Notes: generated by a model not told the origin, from the letters alone. 32,097 nucleotides of DNA from Candidatus Nomurabacteria bacterium CG_4_10_14_0_2_um_filter_30_12 (GCA_002792755.1 PFOY01000023.1:1-32097); one strand, 5' to 3'; positions 1 to 7,857 are shown, counted from the first letter of the stretch. Translations and numbers: made by a program.

Positions 1-1
1 G

Positions 2-1012
2 CTTAGAGAAATTCAATTTGAAGGTCAAACTAAAGCAAAGTTGGGTTCAATGGAAGCACAAAGTGCTGTTTCTACTGTCTTTGGAGAAGCCTTTTCTGCT
101 TTTTTAGAAGAGAATCCAGATGAAGCTAAATCTATAATTAATAAATCTATACTTGCATTGAAGGCTCGTAAGGCAGCGAAAGCAGCAAAAGACTCTGTGC
201 TTCGAAAGGGTGCTCTTGAGGGAATGACTCTTCCTGGAAAACTTGCAGATTGTCAAAGTAAAAGTGCTGAAGAATCAGAATTATTCTTAGTAGAGGGAGA
301 TTCTGCAGGAGGTTCAGCAAAACAAGGAAGAGATAGACGTACTCAAGCGATACTTCCTCTTCGTGGAAAAATTTTAAATGTTGAACGAGCTCGTATAGAC
401 AAGATGCTTGCATCAAAAGAAGTGAGAGCACTTGTTATAGCTATGGGTACTTCTATTGGAGATACTTTTGATCTTGAAAAAATGCGTTATCATAAAATAA
501 TTATTGCGACAGATGCTGATGTCGATGGTGCGCATATTCGTACACTTTTACTTACTCTTTTTTATAGATATTTTAGACAAGTTATAGATGCAGGATATAT
601 TTATATTGCACAGCCACCACTTTATAAAATAAAAAAAGGTAAAGAAATTAATTATGCTTATTCAGATGAAGAAAAAATAAAAATTATTGGACGTTCCAAT
701 GCCGATTTTGAGGAGATTGGACATTCTGATGCCGATGTTGATGAGAACGAGTCTGCCGATATTGAGAATGATATTGAAACAAAATCTAAATCTAATAAAA
801 TCCACATTCAACGTTATAAAGGTCTCGGAGAAATGAATCCAGAAGAACTTTGGGAGACTACAATGAATCCTAGCCATAGAGTATTAAAGAAGGTAAACAT
901 AGATGATGCTGAAGAAGCCAACAAAGTTTTTGAGATCTTAATGGGCTCCGAAGTTCCTCCAAGAAAATCATTCATTCAATCAAATGCAAAACTTGCTGAG
1001 ATTGATATTTAA
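2..1012 (+). CDS. gyrB: DNA gyrase subunit B, C-terminal part (5' truncated by window edge)
   Basis: ATP-dependent type II topoisomerase subunit that acts with GyrA to supercoil DNA. The reading frame is open from base 2, upstream of the first possible start, so the gene begins outside the window. Seen: the junction motif QFEGQTKAKLG at the edge, the TOPRIM glutamate motif EGDSAGG (bases 293-313), the metal-binding DADVDGAHIR motif (from base 512), and the C-terminal IQRYKGLGEMNPEELWETTMNP block. Family knowledge: these separate GyrB/ParE from other TOPRIM proteins, and the ending fits GyrB better than ParE. An acidic stretch of about 35 residues, with an imperfect repeat of the type (N/D/S)AD(F/V/I), sits between the TOPRIM core and the RYKGLGEM motif, where short GyrBs have only a brief loop. 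Convergent with thrS. GyrB versus ParE cannot be settled without the N-terminus. Confidence 0.95.
   Translation, partial: LREIQFEGQTKAKLGSMEAQSAVSTVFGEAFSAFLEENPDEAKSIINKSILALKARKAAKAAKDSVLRKGALEGMTLPGKLADCQSKSAEESELFLVEGDSAGGSAKQGRDRRTQAILPLRGKILNVERARIDKMLASKEVRALVIAMGTSIGDTFDLEKMRYHKIIIATDADVDGAHIRTLLLTLFYRYFRQVIDAGYIYIAQPPLYKIKKGKEINYAYSDEEKIKIIGRSNADFEEIGHSDADVDENESADIENDIETKSKSNKIHIQRYKGLGEMNPEELWETTMNPSHRVLKKVNIDDAEEANKVFEILMGSEVPPRKSFIQSNAKLAEIDI
699..768 (+). repeat. Imperfect internal repeat in the gyrB acidic insert
   Basis: Three related 16-nt units (starting at 699, 729 and 753) share the core TGCCGAT-N-TTGA and encode NADFEE, DADVDE and SADIEN. They suggest that the acidic loop of GyrB grew by local duplication. 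Confidence 0.55.
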
Positions 1013-1057
1013 CATCCCGCTGCCGAAATTGACATGAGTTTTGCGAGCATTTCTTTT

Positions 1058-2812
1058 TTACTTTTTACTTTTTATCTCTTTTAAAAGTTTTGCTATAAGT
1101 TCTTCTTTTGATATTTGATTAAGTTGTCCTTTGTCTCGAGATTCTAAGGTAATTTTATCTGCTTCTATTTCTTTGTCCCCGATAACTATCCAATAAGGGA
1201 TTTTGTTATTTTTAGCATCACGAACCTTTCCACCTAGATTTCCATTTTCATTAGCTAATTCTGCTCGTATATTATTTTCTTTTAATAAATCATAAATTTG
1301 TTTTGCATATTCGTTATGATTTTCTCGTACTGGAATTATTTTTACTTGTACAGGTGAGAGCCAAAGAGGGAATGCACCAGCATAATGTTCTATTAGAATA
1401 CCTATAAATCTTTCAAATGACCCAAATATTGCAACATGAAGTACAACAACACGATGTTTCTTACCATCTTCTCCTACGTAATCCATTTCAAAATTATTTG
1501 GTTGGTTGAAATCAAGTTGAATGGTTGCTAGTTGCCATTCTCTTCCGATTGAATCTTTTATTTTTATATCAATTTTTGGTCCATAAAACGCAGCTTCACC
1601 TTCTTCTATGCTATATTTTAGATTCATTTTTTTAGCAGAATTAACAAGGATATTTTCTGCTTTTTCCCATACATCATCACTTCCAAAATATTTTTCTTTA
1701 TTTTTTGGATCTCGAATTGATATTTCAACTTTGTAATCCTTAAAACCAAATATATTATAAACTTTTTGCATTAAACCAAAAATCATTTCTATTTCCGATT
1801 CTATTTGATCATTTCTTATAAAATGGTGAGTATCATCTTGAGTTAAATTTTTTACACGTAAAAGCCCAGCTAATTCTCCACTTTTTTCATTACGATATAC
1901 AGTTGTGTTTTCTGCTATACGTAAAGGTAAATCACGATAACTATGTGGTTCTGCATTGTATATTTCAAAGTGATGAGGACAATTCATAGCTTTCATTACA
2001 AATTCTTCGCCGTTTTCGTCTGTCATTATTGGCATCATTGCGTCATATTTTCCCATATGTCCACTACGGATATAAAGTTCTTTTCTGGCTATATGTGGAA
2101 TTGTTACAAAAGAATAACCTAAATTTTCTTTTTCTTTTCTTATAAAATTTTCTAATTCAGTTTTGATTATATTACCTTTTGGCAGATACATTGGTAATCC
2201 TTTGCCGACTAATTCTGAAATTACAAATAAACCTAATTCTTTTCCTAATTTTTTATGGTCTCTTTTTTTTGCTTCTTCTCTTTGATTTATATAAGTATCA
2301 AGATCTTCTTTTGTTTCAAATGCGAGTCCGTATATGCGGGTAAGCATTTTATTTTTTTCATTTCCTCTCCAGTATGCCCCAGCTACACGATCAAGTTTGA
2401 AAGACAGAGGATCAATATTTTGAGATGGATGATCCAAGTGTCCACCTCGACATAAATCAGTGAAACCACCACAAGTATAAGTGGTTATTTTTTCTCCACG
2501 GTCTGCTATTTCATTTATGAGTTCTATTTTGTATTCATTTTTGAAAAAGTTTAAAGCCTCTTCTTTATTTAATTCTTTTTGTTCCCATGCTGTCCACTTA
2601 GGAAGTTCTTTTCGCATAGTATCTTCAATCTTTTTAAGATCACTGTCGGATATTTTTTCATTACCAAAATCTATATCATAATAAAACCCATTTTCAATAG
2701 AAGGTCCTAGTGTGAGTTTGATTTTATCAAACTTATATATTTTACCTACTGCGGATGCCAATAAGTGTGCAAGAGTGTGTCTTAAGTTGTGTAATTTATC
2801 ATTTGTTTCCAT
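1058..2812 (-). CDS. thrS: Threonyl-tRNA synthetase lacking the N-terminal TGS domain
   Basis: Charges tRNA-Thr with threonine in the cytoplasm. At 584 residues it is shorter than the usual 640 or so because it starts directly in the editing domain; no TGS domain precedes it. Seen: editing-site motif HTLAH (H12, H16) and the partner C121/H125 in DLCRGGH; the class II catalytic core with zinc-ligand cysteine C278 in AMNCPHH, a His pair in QDDTHHF near 329, and the motif 3 block HVAIFGSFERFIGILIEHYAG; then the C-terminal anticodon-binding domain. Editing and synthetic residues therefore look intact. The chosen start is the first ATG of the frame and gives a family-like N-terminus. A TATTAT box lies 8 nt before the ATG on the minus strand and no Shine-Dalgarno is seen, so the mRNA may be leaderless. 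Absence of TGS is seen in other reduced genomes. Confidence 0.96.
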   Translation of the reverse strand: METNDKLHNLRHTLAHLLASAVGKIYKFDKIKLTLGPSIENGFYYDIDFGNEKISDSDLKKIEDTMRKELPKWTAWEQKELNKEEALNFFKNEYKIELINEIADRGEKITTYTCGGFTDLCRGGHLDHPSQNIDPLSFKLDRVAGAYWRGNEKNKMLTRIYGLAFETKEDLDTYINQREEAKKRDHKKLGKELGLFVISELVGKGLPMYLPKGNIIKTELENFIRKEKENLGYSFVTIPHIARKELYIRSGHMGKYDAMMPIMTDENGEEFVMKAMNCPHHFEIYNAEPHSYRDLPLRIAENTTVYRNEKSGELAGLLRVKNLTQDDTHHFIRNDQIESEIEMIFGLMQKVYNIFGFKDYKVEISIRDPKNKEKYFGSDDVWEKAENILVNSAKKMNLKYSIEEGEAAFYGPKIDIKIKDSIGREWQLATIQLDFNQPNNFEMDYVGEDGKKHRVVVLHVAIFGSFERFIGILIEHYAGAFPLWLSPVQVKIIPVRENHNEYAKQIYDLLKENNIRAELANENGNLGGKVRDAKNNKIPYWIVIGDKEIEADKITLESRDKGQLNQISKEELIAKLLKEIKSKK

Positions 2813-2896
2813 ATATCTTTATAATATCATACTTTAAAATTTACCAAAACTATTAATTTTGCTTTTTATCTTTAATATGTTAGTATAGAATACATT

Positions 2897-3121
2897 ATGG
2901 TAGTACGAATGAGACATACAAAATCACATACAGCGAACAGACGTTCCCATCATGCATTGGTAAGTACGGGTCTTACAGCATGTGCTAATTGTAAGAATTT
3001 TAAAAAGCGTCATACTGTTTGTTCTTCTTGTGGATATTATCGTGGAATGAAAGTATTGGATTTGGTTAAAAAGATGGAAAAGAAACAAAAGAAAGAAAAA
3101 GCAGCTCAAGCAAAGAGCTAG
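2897..3121 (+). CDS. rpmF: Ribosomal protein bL32
   Basis: Small zinc-ribbon protein of the large ribosomal subunit. Seen: the basic N-terminus MVVRMRHTKSHTANRRSHHAL, matching the conserved KxKxSxxRxxxRRSHxAL pattern of bL32, and two CxxC pairs (CANC and CSSC) that form the zinc site, followed by GYYRG. The 74-residue length includes a lysine-rich tail (KKMEKKQKKEKAAQAKS). The gene faces away from thrS. A weak -10-like TATAGAAT lies at 2884-2891, only 5 to 7 nt from the ATG, with no room for a ribosome binding site. Transcription may therefore start at or next to the start codon. A long AT-rich inverted repeat follows the stop. Confidence 0.93.
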   Translation: MVVRMRHTKSHTANRRSHHALVSTGLTACANCKNFKKRHTVCSSCGYYRGMKVLDLVKKMEKKQKKEKAAQAKS

Positions 3122-3133
3122 TTTATAAAGTAG

Positions 3134-3202
3134 AAAGTTATAAAGTTTGTAAAGTTGAGAAGGTTTTAGATTTTCTTTTAACTTTATGAACTTTATAACT
3201 TT
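3134..3202. repeat. AT-rich 23-bp inverted repeat between rpmF and nusB
   Basis: Arms 3134-3156 and 3180-3202 are complementary at 20 of 23 positions and are separated by 23 nt. The arms are built from the phrase AAAGTTATAAAGTT. No clean U-tract follows, so this is not a textbook terminator. The 18-mer AGTAGAAAGTTATAAAGT that opens the left arm (3129-3146) recurs exactly at 25891-25908, just after the dnaG stop codon. Confidence 0.75.
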
Positions 3203-3212
3203 GAACTAACGT

Positions 3213-4148
3213 ATGGCAAATAGGCACCTTTCAAGATCAATAGTACTTCAAACACTTTTTGAGTGGGATTTTATGACTACTTCGGGACAAGGTAATGCTT
3301 GGACTGATGATAAAATAAAAGAAGCTTTAAATAGAAATTTAAGAGAATTTGCTCCTGGACTTGAGGATGATGTTTTTGTGTCTACATTAGTAAAAGAAGT
3401 TTTTAAAAATTATAAAGTAATTGATGAAATAATAGAAAAAGCTGCTCCAGATTGGCCACTTGATAAAATATCAGTTGTTGATAGAAATATCTTAAGAATT
3501 GGATTAACAGAGCTTCTTTTTGGTGATAGAAATCAAGTACCTCCTAAGGTTGCAATAAATGAAGCCATAGAATTGGCTAAGACTTTTGGTGGTGAAAACT
3601 CTGGCAAATTTGTGAATGGAGTACTTGGTGCAGTTTATAAAGAGATTGGAGAACCTGGAAAAGAACAAATAAGTAAAAAGAAAAAAAGTGAAGAACCTAT
3701 AGATATTACAAAGTTACCAATTGAAGAGCTTGGTGGAGCGTTGATATATGCTAAAAAAGATAATGTTTTATTGCTTGCATTAGTTCATGATGTGTTTGGT
3801 TATTGGACTTTATCTAAAGGTAAAATTGGTGATAATTCAGAAATTGCAAATGAGGGTGTAGAAGAAGGTACAGTAAGAAAAATAAAAGAAGAAGTTGGTC
3901 TTGACATTGTAATCAAAGAAAAGATTGGAGAGAATGAATATGTGGCTTCTCATCCAGAAAAAGGTAAGACATTAAAAAAAGTGACGTATTTTTTAGCAGA
4001 AAGTGAATATCAAGAATTAAAACTTGGAGATTCTGGTGGATTAGATAATGCTCGATGGTTTCAATTTAGAGAGTTATCGGAACTTCGTATTTATAATGAT
4101 ATTATTCCACTTATTACTCGTGCAATTGAAATTTTAAGTAAAAAATAA
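3213..4148 (+). CDS. nusB: NusB antitermination factor fused to a C-terminal Nudix-like domain
   Basis: Residues 1-145 are a NusB domain: an RNA-binding helical protein that, with NusE/S10, promotes antitermination of rRNA transcription. Seen: N-terminal RSIVLQTLFEWDF, then DRNILRIGLTELLF and the hallmark PPKVAINEAIELAKTFGGENSGKFVNGVLGAVYKE. A lysine-rich linker (about 146-165) leads to a second domain, residues 172-311, which looks like a Nudix hydrolase: GGALIYA strand, KGKIG, and the helix VRKIKEEVGL. The Nudix box is off consensus: it is about four to five residues longer than normal, and the first Glu of REUxEExGU is Lys (K223), while E226/E227 remain. Free NusB is normally about 140 residues. 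The gene is 4 nt from rnc, so it is probably co-transcribed. Substrate of the second domain is unknown; it may be catalytic or only a binding module. No Shine-Dalgarno is visible. Confidence 0.9.
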   Translation: MANRHLSRSIVLQTLFEWDFMTTSGQGNAWTDDKIKEALNRNLREFAPGLEDDVFVSTLVKEVFKNYKVIDEIIEKAAPDWPLDKISVVDRNILRIGLTELLFGDRNQVPPKVAINEAIELAKTFGGENSGKFVNGVLGAVYKEIGEPGKEQISKKKKSEEPIDITKLPIEELGGALIYAKKDNVLLLALVHDVFGYWTLSKGKIGDNSEIANEGVEEGTVRKIKEEVGLDIVIKEKIGENEYVASHPEKGKTLKKVTYFLAESEYQELKLGDSGGLDNARWFQFRELSELRIYNDIIPLITRAIEILSKK

Positions 4149-4152
4149 ATTT

Positions 4153-4848
4153 ATGATTCAATTTTCAGATTTTGAGAAAAGTACAAAAATAGTTTTTAAA
4201 GATAAAAATTTGCTTAAACAAGCTTTTATTCATCGTTCATATATTAATGAAAATCCAGGATCTAACTTATCACACAATGAACGCTTGGAATTTTTGGGTG
4301 ATGCAGTGTTAGAGCTTATTGTCACTGATTTTCTTTATAAAAAATATACAAATTATACAGAAGGTGAATTAACCGCAGTTCGTTCAGCACTCGTAAATGC
4401 TATTATAATATCTGAAGTTGCTCAAAAAGTTGGGATGAATGATTATTTACTTTTATCTAAAGGTGAAGCTAAAGACAATGGTAAAGCGAGACAATATATT
4501 TTAGCTAATACTTATGAAGCATATGTAGGAGCTGTTTATTTAGACCAAGGATATGATGTTGCTAAAAAATTTATAACAGTTTCTCTTTTACCACATACAG
4601 AAGAAATAGTTTCAAAGAAGCTTTGGCGTGATGCAAAAAGTTTAGTACAAGAAAAAGCTCAGGAGTTTGTAGGAGTCACTCCTTTTTATAAAGTTTTACA
4701 CGAATCAGGTCCTGACCACGATAAACATTTTACTGTTGGTATTTTATTTGGAACTGATTTGATAGCTGAAGGTAGAGGTAAATCAAAACAAGAAGCAGAG
4801 CAAAAAGCGGCTGAAGCAGCATTAAAAATAAGAGATTGGATGGAATAA
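4153..4848 (+). CDS. rnc: Ribonuclease III
   Basis: Double-strand-specific endoribonuclease that processes rRNA precursors and structured mRNAs. Seen: signature HNERLEFLGDAVLEL (E43, E46, D50), second active-site helix ILANTYEAYVGAVYLD, and a C-terminal double-stranded RNA binding domain (residues about 163-228: KSLVQEKAQE...GRGKSKQEAEQKAAEAAL). The 231-residue length is normal. One key position differs: the metal-binding Asp equivalent to E. coli D114 is Asn (N119), while the Glu equivalent to E117 (E122) is kept. Family knowledge says D45 and E117 are the most critical residues, so activity is plausible. It lies 4 nt after nusB and 3 nt before smc, which suggests one transcription unit. No clear ribosome binding site. 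Confidence 0.95.
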   Translation: MIQFSDFEKSTKIVFKDKNLLKQAFIHRSYINENPGSNLSHNERLEFLGDAVLELIVTDFLYKKYTNYTEGELTAVRSALVNAIIISEVAQKVGMNDYLLLSKGEAKDNGKARQYILANTYEAYVGAVYLDQGYDVAKKFITVSLLPHTEEIVSKKLWRDAKSLVQEKAQEFVGVTPFYKVLHESGPDHDKHFTVGILFGTDLIAEGRGKSKQEAEQKAAEAALKIRDWME

Positions 4849-4851
4849 AAT

Positions 4852-7107
4852 ATGCGACTTAAGAATTTAGAAATAAATGGTTTTAAATCTTTTGCTAAAA
4901 AAACAATTTTAGAATTTCAAAATCCTATTATTTCTATTGTTGGTCCAAATGGATCTGGCAAATCGAATGTAGTGGAAGCACTTCGTTTTGTTCTAGGTGA
5001 ACAATCTATAAAATCAATGCGTGGGAGTTCAGGATCTGATTTAATTTTTAAAGGATCAAAGAATTTATCAAAAAGCTCGCGTGCAAGTGTCGTTATACAT
5101 TTTGATAATTCTGATAAAGTTTTTAAGCTCTCAAACGAGACTGGTGAAAATATTAATTTAAATTATGATTCTGTTTCTATCTCTCGTGAGGTATATTCTG
5201 ATGGATTAAATAAATATATTTTAAATGGTTCTGAAGTGAGATTGAAAGATATAAATAATCTTTTGTCTTCAGTAAATATAGGTTCATCTCAGCACCACAT
5301 TATTTCACAAGGGGAAGCAGATAGAATACTCAATGCATCATCAAAAGATAGAAGAGAAATGATAGAAGATGCATTAGGACTTAAAATTTTTCAATATAAA
5401 ATAAAAGAAGCACAGCGTAAACTTGAAAGAACTACAAATAATATGAAAGAGGTCTCACTTTTACGTAGAGAAAATGCTCCACATTTGAATTTTTTAAAGA
5501 AACAAGTAGATAAGTTTGAAAAAGTAAAAGAAATGCAGGTGACATTACTTTTGCTATATAAAGAATATCTTAAAAAAGAAAGTATTTATTTAGAGAAAGA
5601 GAAGGCTAACTTATTTATAGAGAAAAATAAGATTTCTTTAGAATTAGAAGATATAAAAGAAAAGATTTCTAATGTCGATGAGATTGATAGAAAAGAAGAA
5701 AGTGAAAAAGAAAAAGAATTAAAAATACTTGAAAAGAAGATACATGAAATTAGTGGAATTAAAGGCGAGATAGAACGTAAATTAGGAAGGATTGAAGGAA
5801 TGGTGGAAATGGAAGAACGAAGAAAGGAGAAAACACCGAAAATTATTGTAAGAAATCCTGAGGAGATAAAAATGACATTTACTGAAATCAGTAATGTTAT
5901 AGAAGAAGCTTTTTTGAAAGAAGATATATATGAAATTAAACAAATACTTACACGAGTTAAAAATATTTTAAATAAATTTAATCAAAATGAAGATATTTTG
6001 GAAGATACTTCTTTAGACTTAGAGATTCAAAATCTAAAAAATCAACAACAAGAAATATCATTTGAAATACAAAGAATGGAAGAAATAGAGAAGGAAAATT
6101 TCTCTAAAGTAGAGATTTTAAAGAAAGAAATATCAGAAGAAAATGAAATTTTGCATATAAAAGAGAAGGAAAAGTTTAATTTTAGAGTTAAGCAACAAGA
6201 ATTATCTTCTTCTTTAAGTTTTATTTCTGTAAAAGAAGAAAATTTTAAAAAAGAAATAGAATCTTTTGAAAATGAGATAAAAGAAGGTTATGCACTAGTT
6301 GATAGTGATATATTATCTTATAAAAATTTCTCTAACAGGGATGGTGCAGAAATAGTTGTTAATAAAATAGAACAAGAAGAATTAAGACGAAAAATTGAAC
6401 GTATTAAAATAAAATTAGAAGATGTTGGTTTAGGTGGTGGATCTGAAATCATGAAAGAGTTTGAAGAAGTTAAAGAGAGAGATGATTTTTTAACAAAAGA
6501 GATGGAAGATTTAGCTAAAAGCATAGAGTCACTTCATACACTTATGGCTGATCTTAAAGAAAAGATTGATATAGAATTTAAAGAAGGTATTAAAAAAATA
6601 AATGTTGAATTTACTAATTTTTTCTCTTTAATGTTTGGTGGTGGAGAAGGACATCTTTCTATCGTTACTGAAAATAAGAAAAAGAAAGTAGAAGAAGAGA
6701 TAGAAGGAGACCTCTCTACGCAGGCAGAAGAAAAAGAAGAAATTCTGTTTGAGTATGGTATTGATATTGATGTCTCTCTTCCTCATAAAAAAGTAAAAGA
6801 ACTTAATGCACTTTCAGGCGGAGAGAGATCTCTCACATCTATTGCGCTTCTTTTTGCTATGTCACAAGTAAATCCACCACCATTTTTAGTGTTAGATGAG
6901 ACTGATGCAGCACTTGATGAGGCAAATTCTCGTAAATATGGGGATATGTTAGAGAAACTTTCTCATCATTCACAGCTTGTTGTCGTTACTCACAATAGAG
7001 AAACCATGTCTCGTGCAGGTATTTTATACGGTGTAACAGTAGGTTCTGATGGTGCTTCAAAACTCCTTTCAGTAAAACTCGACGAAGCTGCAGTTATTGC
7101 AAAATAA
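4852..7107 (+). CDS. smc: Short SMC-like chromosome segregation ATPase without an obvious hinge
   Basis: ABC-type ATPase of chromosome organisation. Seen: N-terminal LKNLEINGFKSFA, Walker A GPNGSGKSN (31-39), Q-loop region IISQGEADRIL (150-160), signature LSGGERSL (654-661), Walker B FLVLDETDAALDEAN (678-692) and the H-loop VVTHNRETM. At 751 residues it is far below the usual 1150-1200. Between the heads lie charged coiled-coil segments (about 220-325 and 385-580), broken by a roughly 50-residue helical piece (330-380, starting TPKIIVRNPEE). No hinge domain with glycine motifs and no CxxC zinc hook is seen. It may work as a reduced SMC. A RecN- or Rad50-like role is less likely because the head motifs are SMC-type. 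No scpA or scpB is in the window. GGA lies 7 nt before the ATG. Confidence 0.88.
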   Translation: MRLKNLEINGFKSFAKKTILEFQNPIISIVGPNGSGKSNVVEALRFVLGEQSIKSMRGSSGSDLIFKGSKNLSKSSRASVVIHFDNSDKVFKLSNETGENINLNYDSVSISREVYSDGLNKYILNGSEVRLKDINNLLSSVNIGSSQHHIISQGEADRILNASSKDRREMIEDALGLKIFQYKIKEAQRKLERTTNNMKEVSLLRRENAPHLNFLKKQVDKFEKVKEMQVTLLLLYKEYLKKESIYLEKEKANLFIEKNKISLELEDIKEKISNVDEIDRKEESEKEKELKILEKKIHEISGIKGEIERKLGRIEGMVEMEERRKEKTPKIIVRNPEEIKMTFTEISNVIEEAFLKEDIYEIKQILTRVKNILNKFNQNEDILEDTSLDLEIQNLKNQQQEISFEIQRMEEIEKENFSKVEILKKEISEENEILHIKEKEKFNFRVKQQELSSSLSFISVKEENFKKEIESFENEIKEGYALVDSDILSYKNFSNRDGAEIVVNKIEQEELRRKIERIKIKLEDVGLGGGSEIMKEFEEVKERDDFLTKEMEDLAKSIESLHTLMADLKEKIDIEFKEGIKKINVEFTNFFSLMFGGGEGHLSIVTENKKKKVEEEIEGDLSTQAEEKEEILFEYGIDIDVSLPHKKVKELNALSGGERSLTSIALLFAMSQVNPPPFLVLDETDAALDEANSRKYGDMLEKLSHHSQLVVVTHNRETMSRAGILYGVTVGSDGASKLLSVKLDEAAVIAK

Positions 7108-7120
7108 ATAATGTGATTCT

Positions 7121-7232
7121 AAATACAACCCCCAACCCCCTTGTCAGGGGGCTCAAATACAACCCTCTCCAACCTCTCCATTGTCAGGGCAAGGCTAAGA
7201 ATACAACCCCCAACCCCCTTATCAGGGGGCTC
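7121..7232 (+). repeat. Three tandem copies of a C-rich hairpin repeat
   Basis: Copies at 7121-7154, 7155-7199 and 7200-7232 share AATACAACCC, a second C/T-rich block, and a CCCCCTT(G/A)TCAGGGGG-type hairpin (degenerate in copy 2). Copies 1 and 3 are nearly identical. They begin 14 bases after the smc stop and end just before the promoter of the DUF559 gene. Confidence 0.85.
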
Positions 7233-7251
7233 TTTCGTTCGAGTTCTGTTA

Positions 7252-7263
7252 TATAATAAACTT
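7252..7263 (+). promoter_or_regulatory. -10 box placing the start of transcription at the DUF559 ATG
   Basis: TATAAT at 7252-7257 is followed by exactly 6 nt and then the ATG at 7264, so the expected transcription start falls on or next to the start codon. A TG lies just upstream (7247-7248). No convincing -35 was found. Confidence 0.6.
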
Positions 7264-7644
7264 ATGAAACTCTATAAATTTATTCCATATGATAAAGAGT
7301 TAGTTTACAGAGCTAGAGAATTAAGAAAATCTGAAACAGAAGCAGAAAGATTATTTTGGTCTAAAATTTTAAAAAATAAAAAATTAATTGATTTAAAATT
7401 TACTCGTCAAAAACCGATTGGTAATTTTATTGTAGATTTTTATTGTGCAAAATTAAAACTAGCTATTGAAATTGATGGTGAAATTCATAAATTCCAAAAA
7501 ACTAGAGACGACGAAAGAGATAATTTATTAAAACAAAAATTTGGGTTAAGAATTCTTAGGTATAAAAATGAAGATGTATTAAATAATACAAAATTTATTT
7601 TGGATGATTTCATAGAACGAATTAATAAATACAACCCCTCCTAA
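7264..7644 (+). CDS. DUF559-family nuclease (PD-(D/E)XK fold)
   Basis: Small protein (126 residues) of the DUF559/Vsr-like endonuclease-fold family. Seen: N-terminal ARELRKSETEAERLFW, then KFTRQKPIGNFIVDFYC with D58, AIEIDGEIH with E69 and D71, and the closing RDDERDNLLKQKFGLRILRYKNEDV; this is the standard DUF559 layout with candidate metal ligands D58 and E69. An upstream extension of the frame to 7141 would translate the repeats and is rejected; the ATG at 7264 gives a family-like N-terminus and sits 6 nt after a TATAAT box. The last codons (YNPS and stop) lie inside a copy of the flanking repeat, so gene and repeat probably moved or evolved together. Function is unproven: repair, restriction or repeat mobilisation are all possible. 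Confidence 0.85.
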   Translation: MKLYKFIPYDKELVYRARELRKSETEAERLFWSKILKNKKLIDLKFTRQKPIGNFIVDFYCAKLKLAIEIDGEIHKFQKTRDDERDNLLKQKFGLRILRYKNEDVLNNTKFILDDFIERINKYNPS

Positions 7645-7803
7645 CCTCCCCAACCCCTCCAGACCTCCCCTTGTCAGGGGAGGCAAATCGTCTCCCTGAT
7701 AAGGGAGAATACAAGAGGGTTTTTCAGGGGAGGGAAAAATGCAATACAAAACAAGTCGTAAGGAAAAGTCCCCCTAACAAGGGGGATTAAGGGGGTTGTA
7801 TTT
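7627..7803. repeat. Right-hand repeat block of the DUF559 element
   Basis: A direct copy (7627-7684) overlaps the end of the nuclease gene and holds a CTCCCCTTGTCAGGGGAG hairpin. A second hairpin is at 7691-7708 (TCTCCCT/AGGGAGA). The inverted terminal copy (7768-7803) has CCCCCTAACAAGGGGG followed by GGGGGTTGTATTT. Confidence 0.8.
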
Positions 7804-7857
7804 GATATATCAGCCATGGCGTAAATGTATGGTTTACAGTGTTAAAGTATAGGTTAT

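Larger units (their letters stand above)
7121..7803. mobile_element. Candidate non-autonomous or DUF559-linked repeat element
   Basis: The outer ends are imperfect inverted repeats: 7121-7154 reads AAATACAACCCCC, then a CCCCCTTGTCAGGGGG hairpin; the reverse complement of 7768-7803 reads AAATACAACCCCC, then CCCCCTTGTTAGGGGG. Between them are further copies in direct orientation at 7155-7199, 7200-7232 and 7627-7684, a hairpin at 7691-7708, and one gene, the DUF559 nuclease. The block is richer in C and G than its surroundings. No convincing target-site duplication flanks it. Mobility is inferred from the terminal repeats and the enclosed gene, not shown. Confidence 0.5.

Noticed and set aside
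7141..7263. N-terminal extension of the DUF559 protein
   Set aside because: It would translate repeat DNA; the ATG at 7264 with its -10 box matches the family start.
7121..7803. CRISPR-like array
   Set aside because: Repeats vary in sequence and length, include inverted copies, and are not separated by uniform unique spacers; no cas gene is present.
7111..7812. Target-site duplication around the DUF559 element
   Set aside because: The flanks share only about three bases (GAT) next to the inverted ends, no better than chance.
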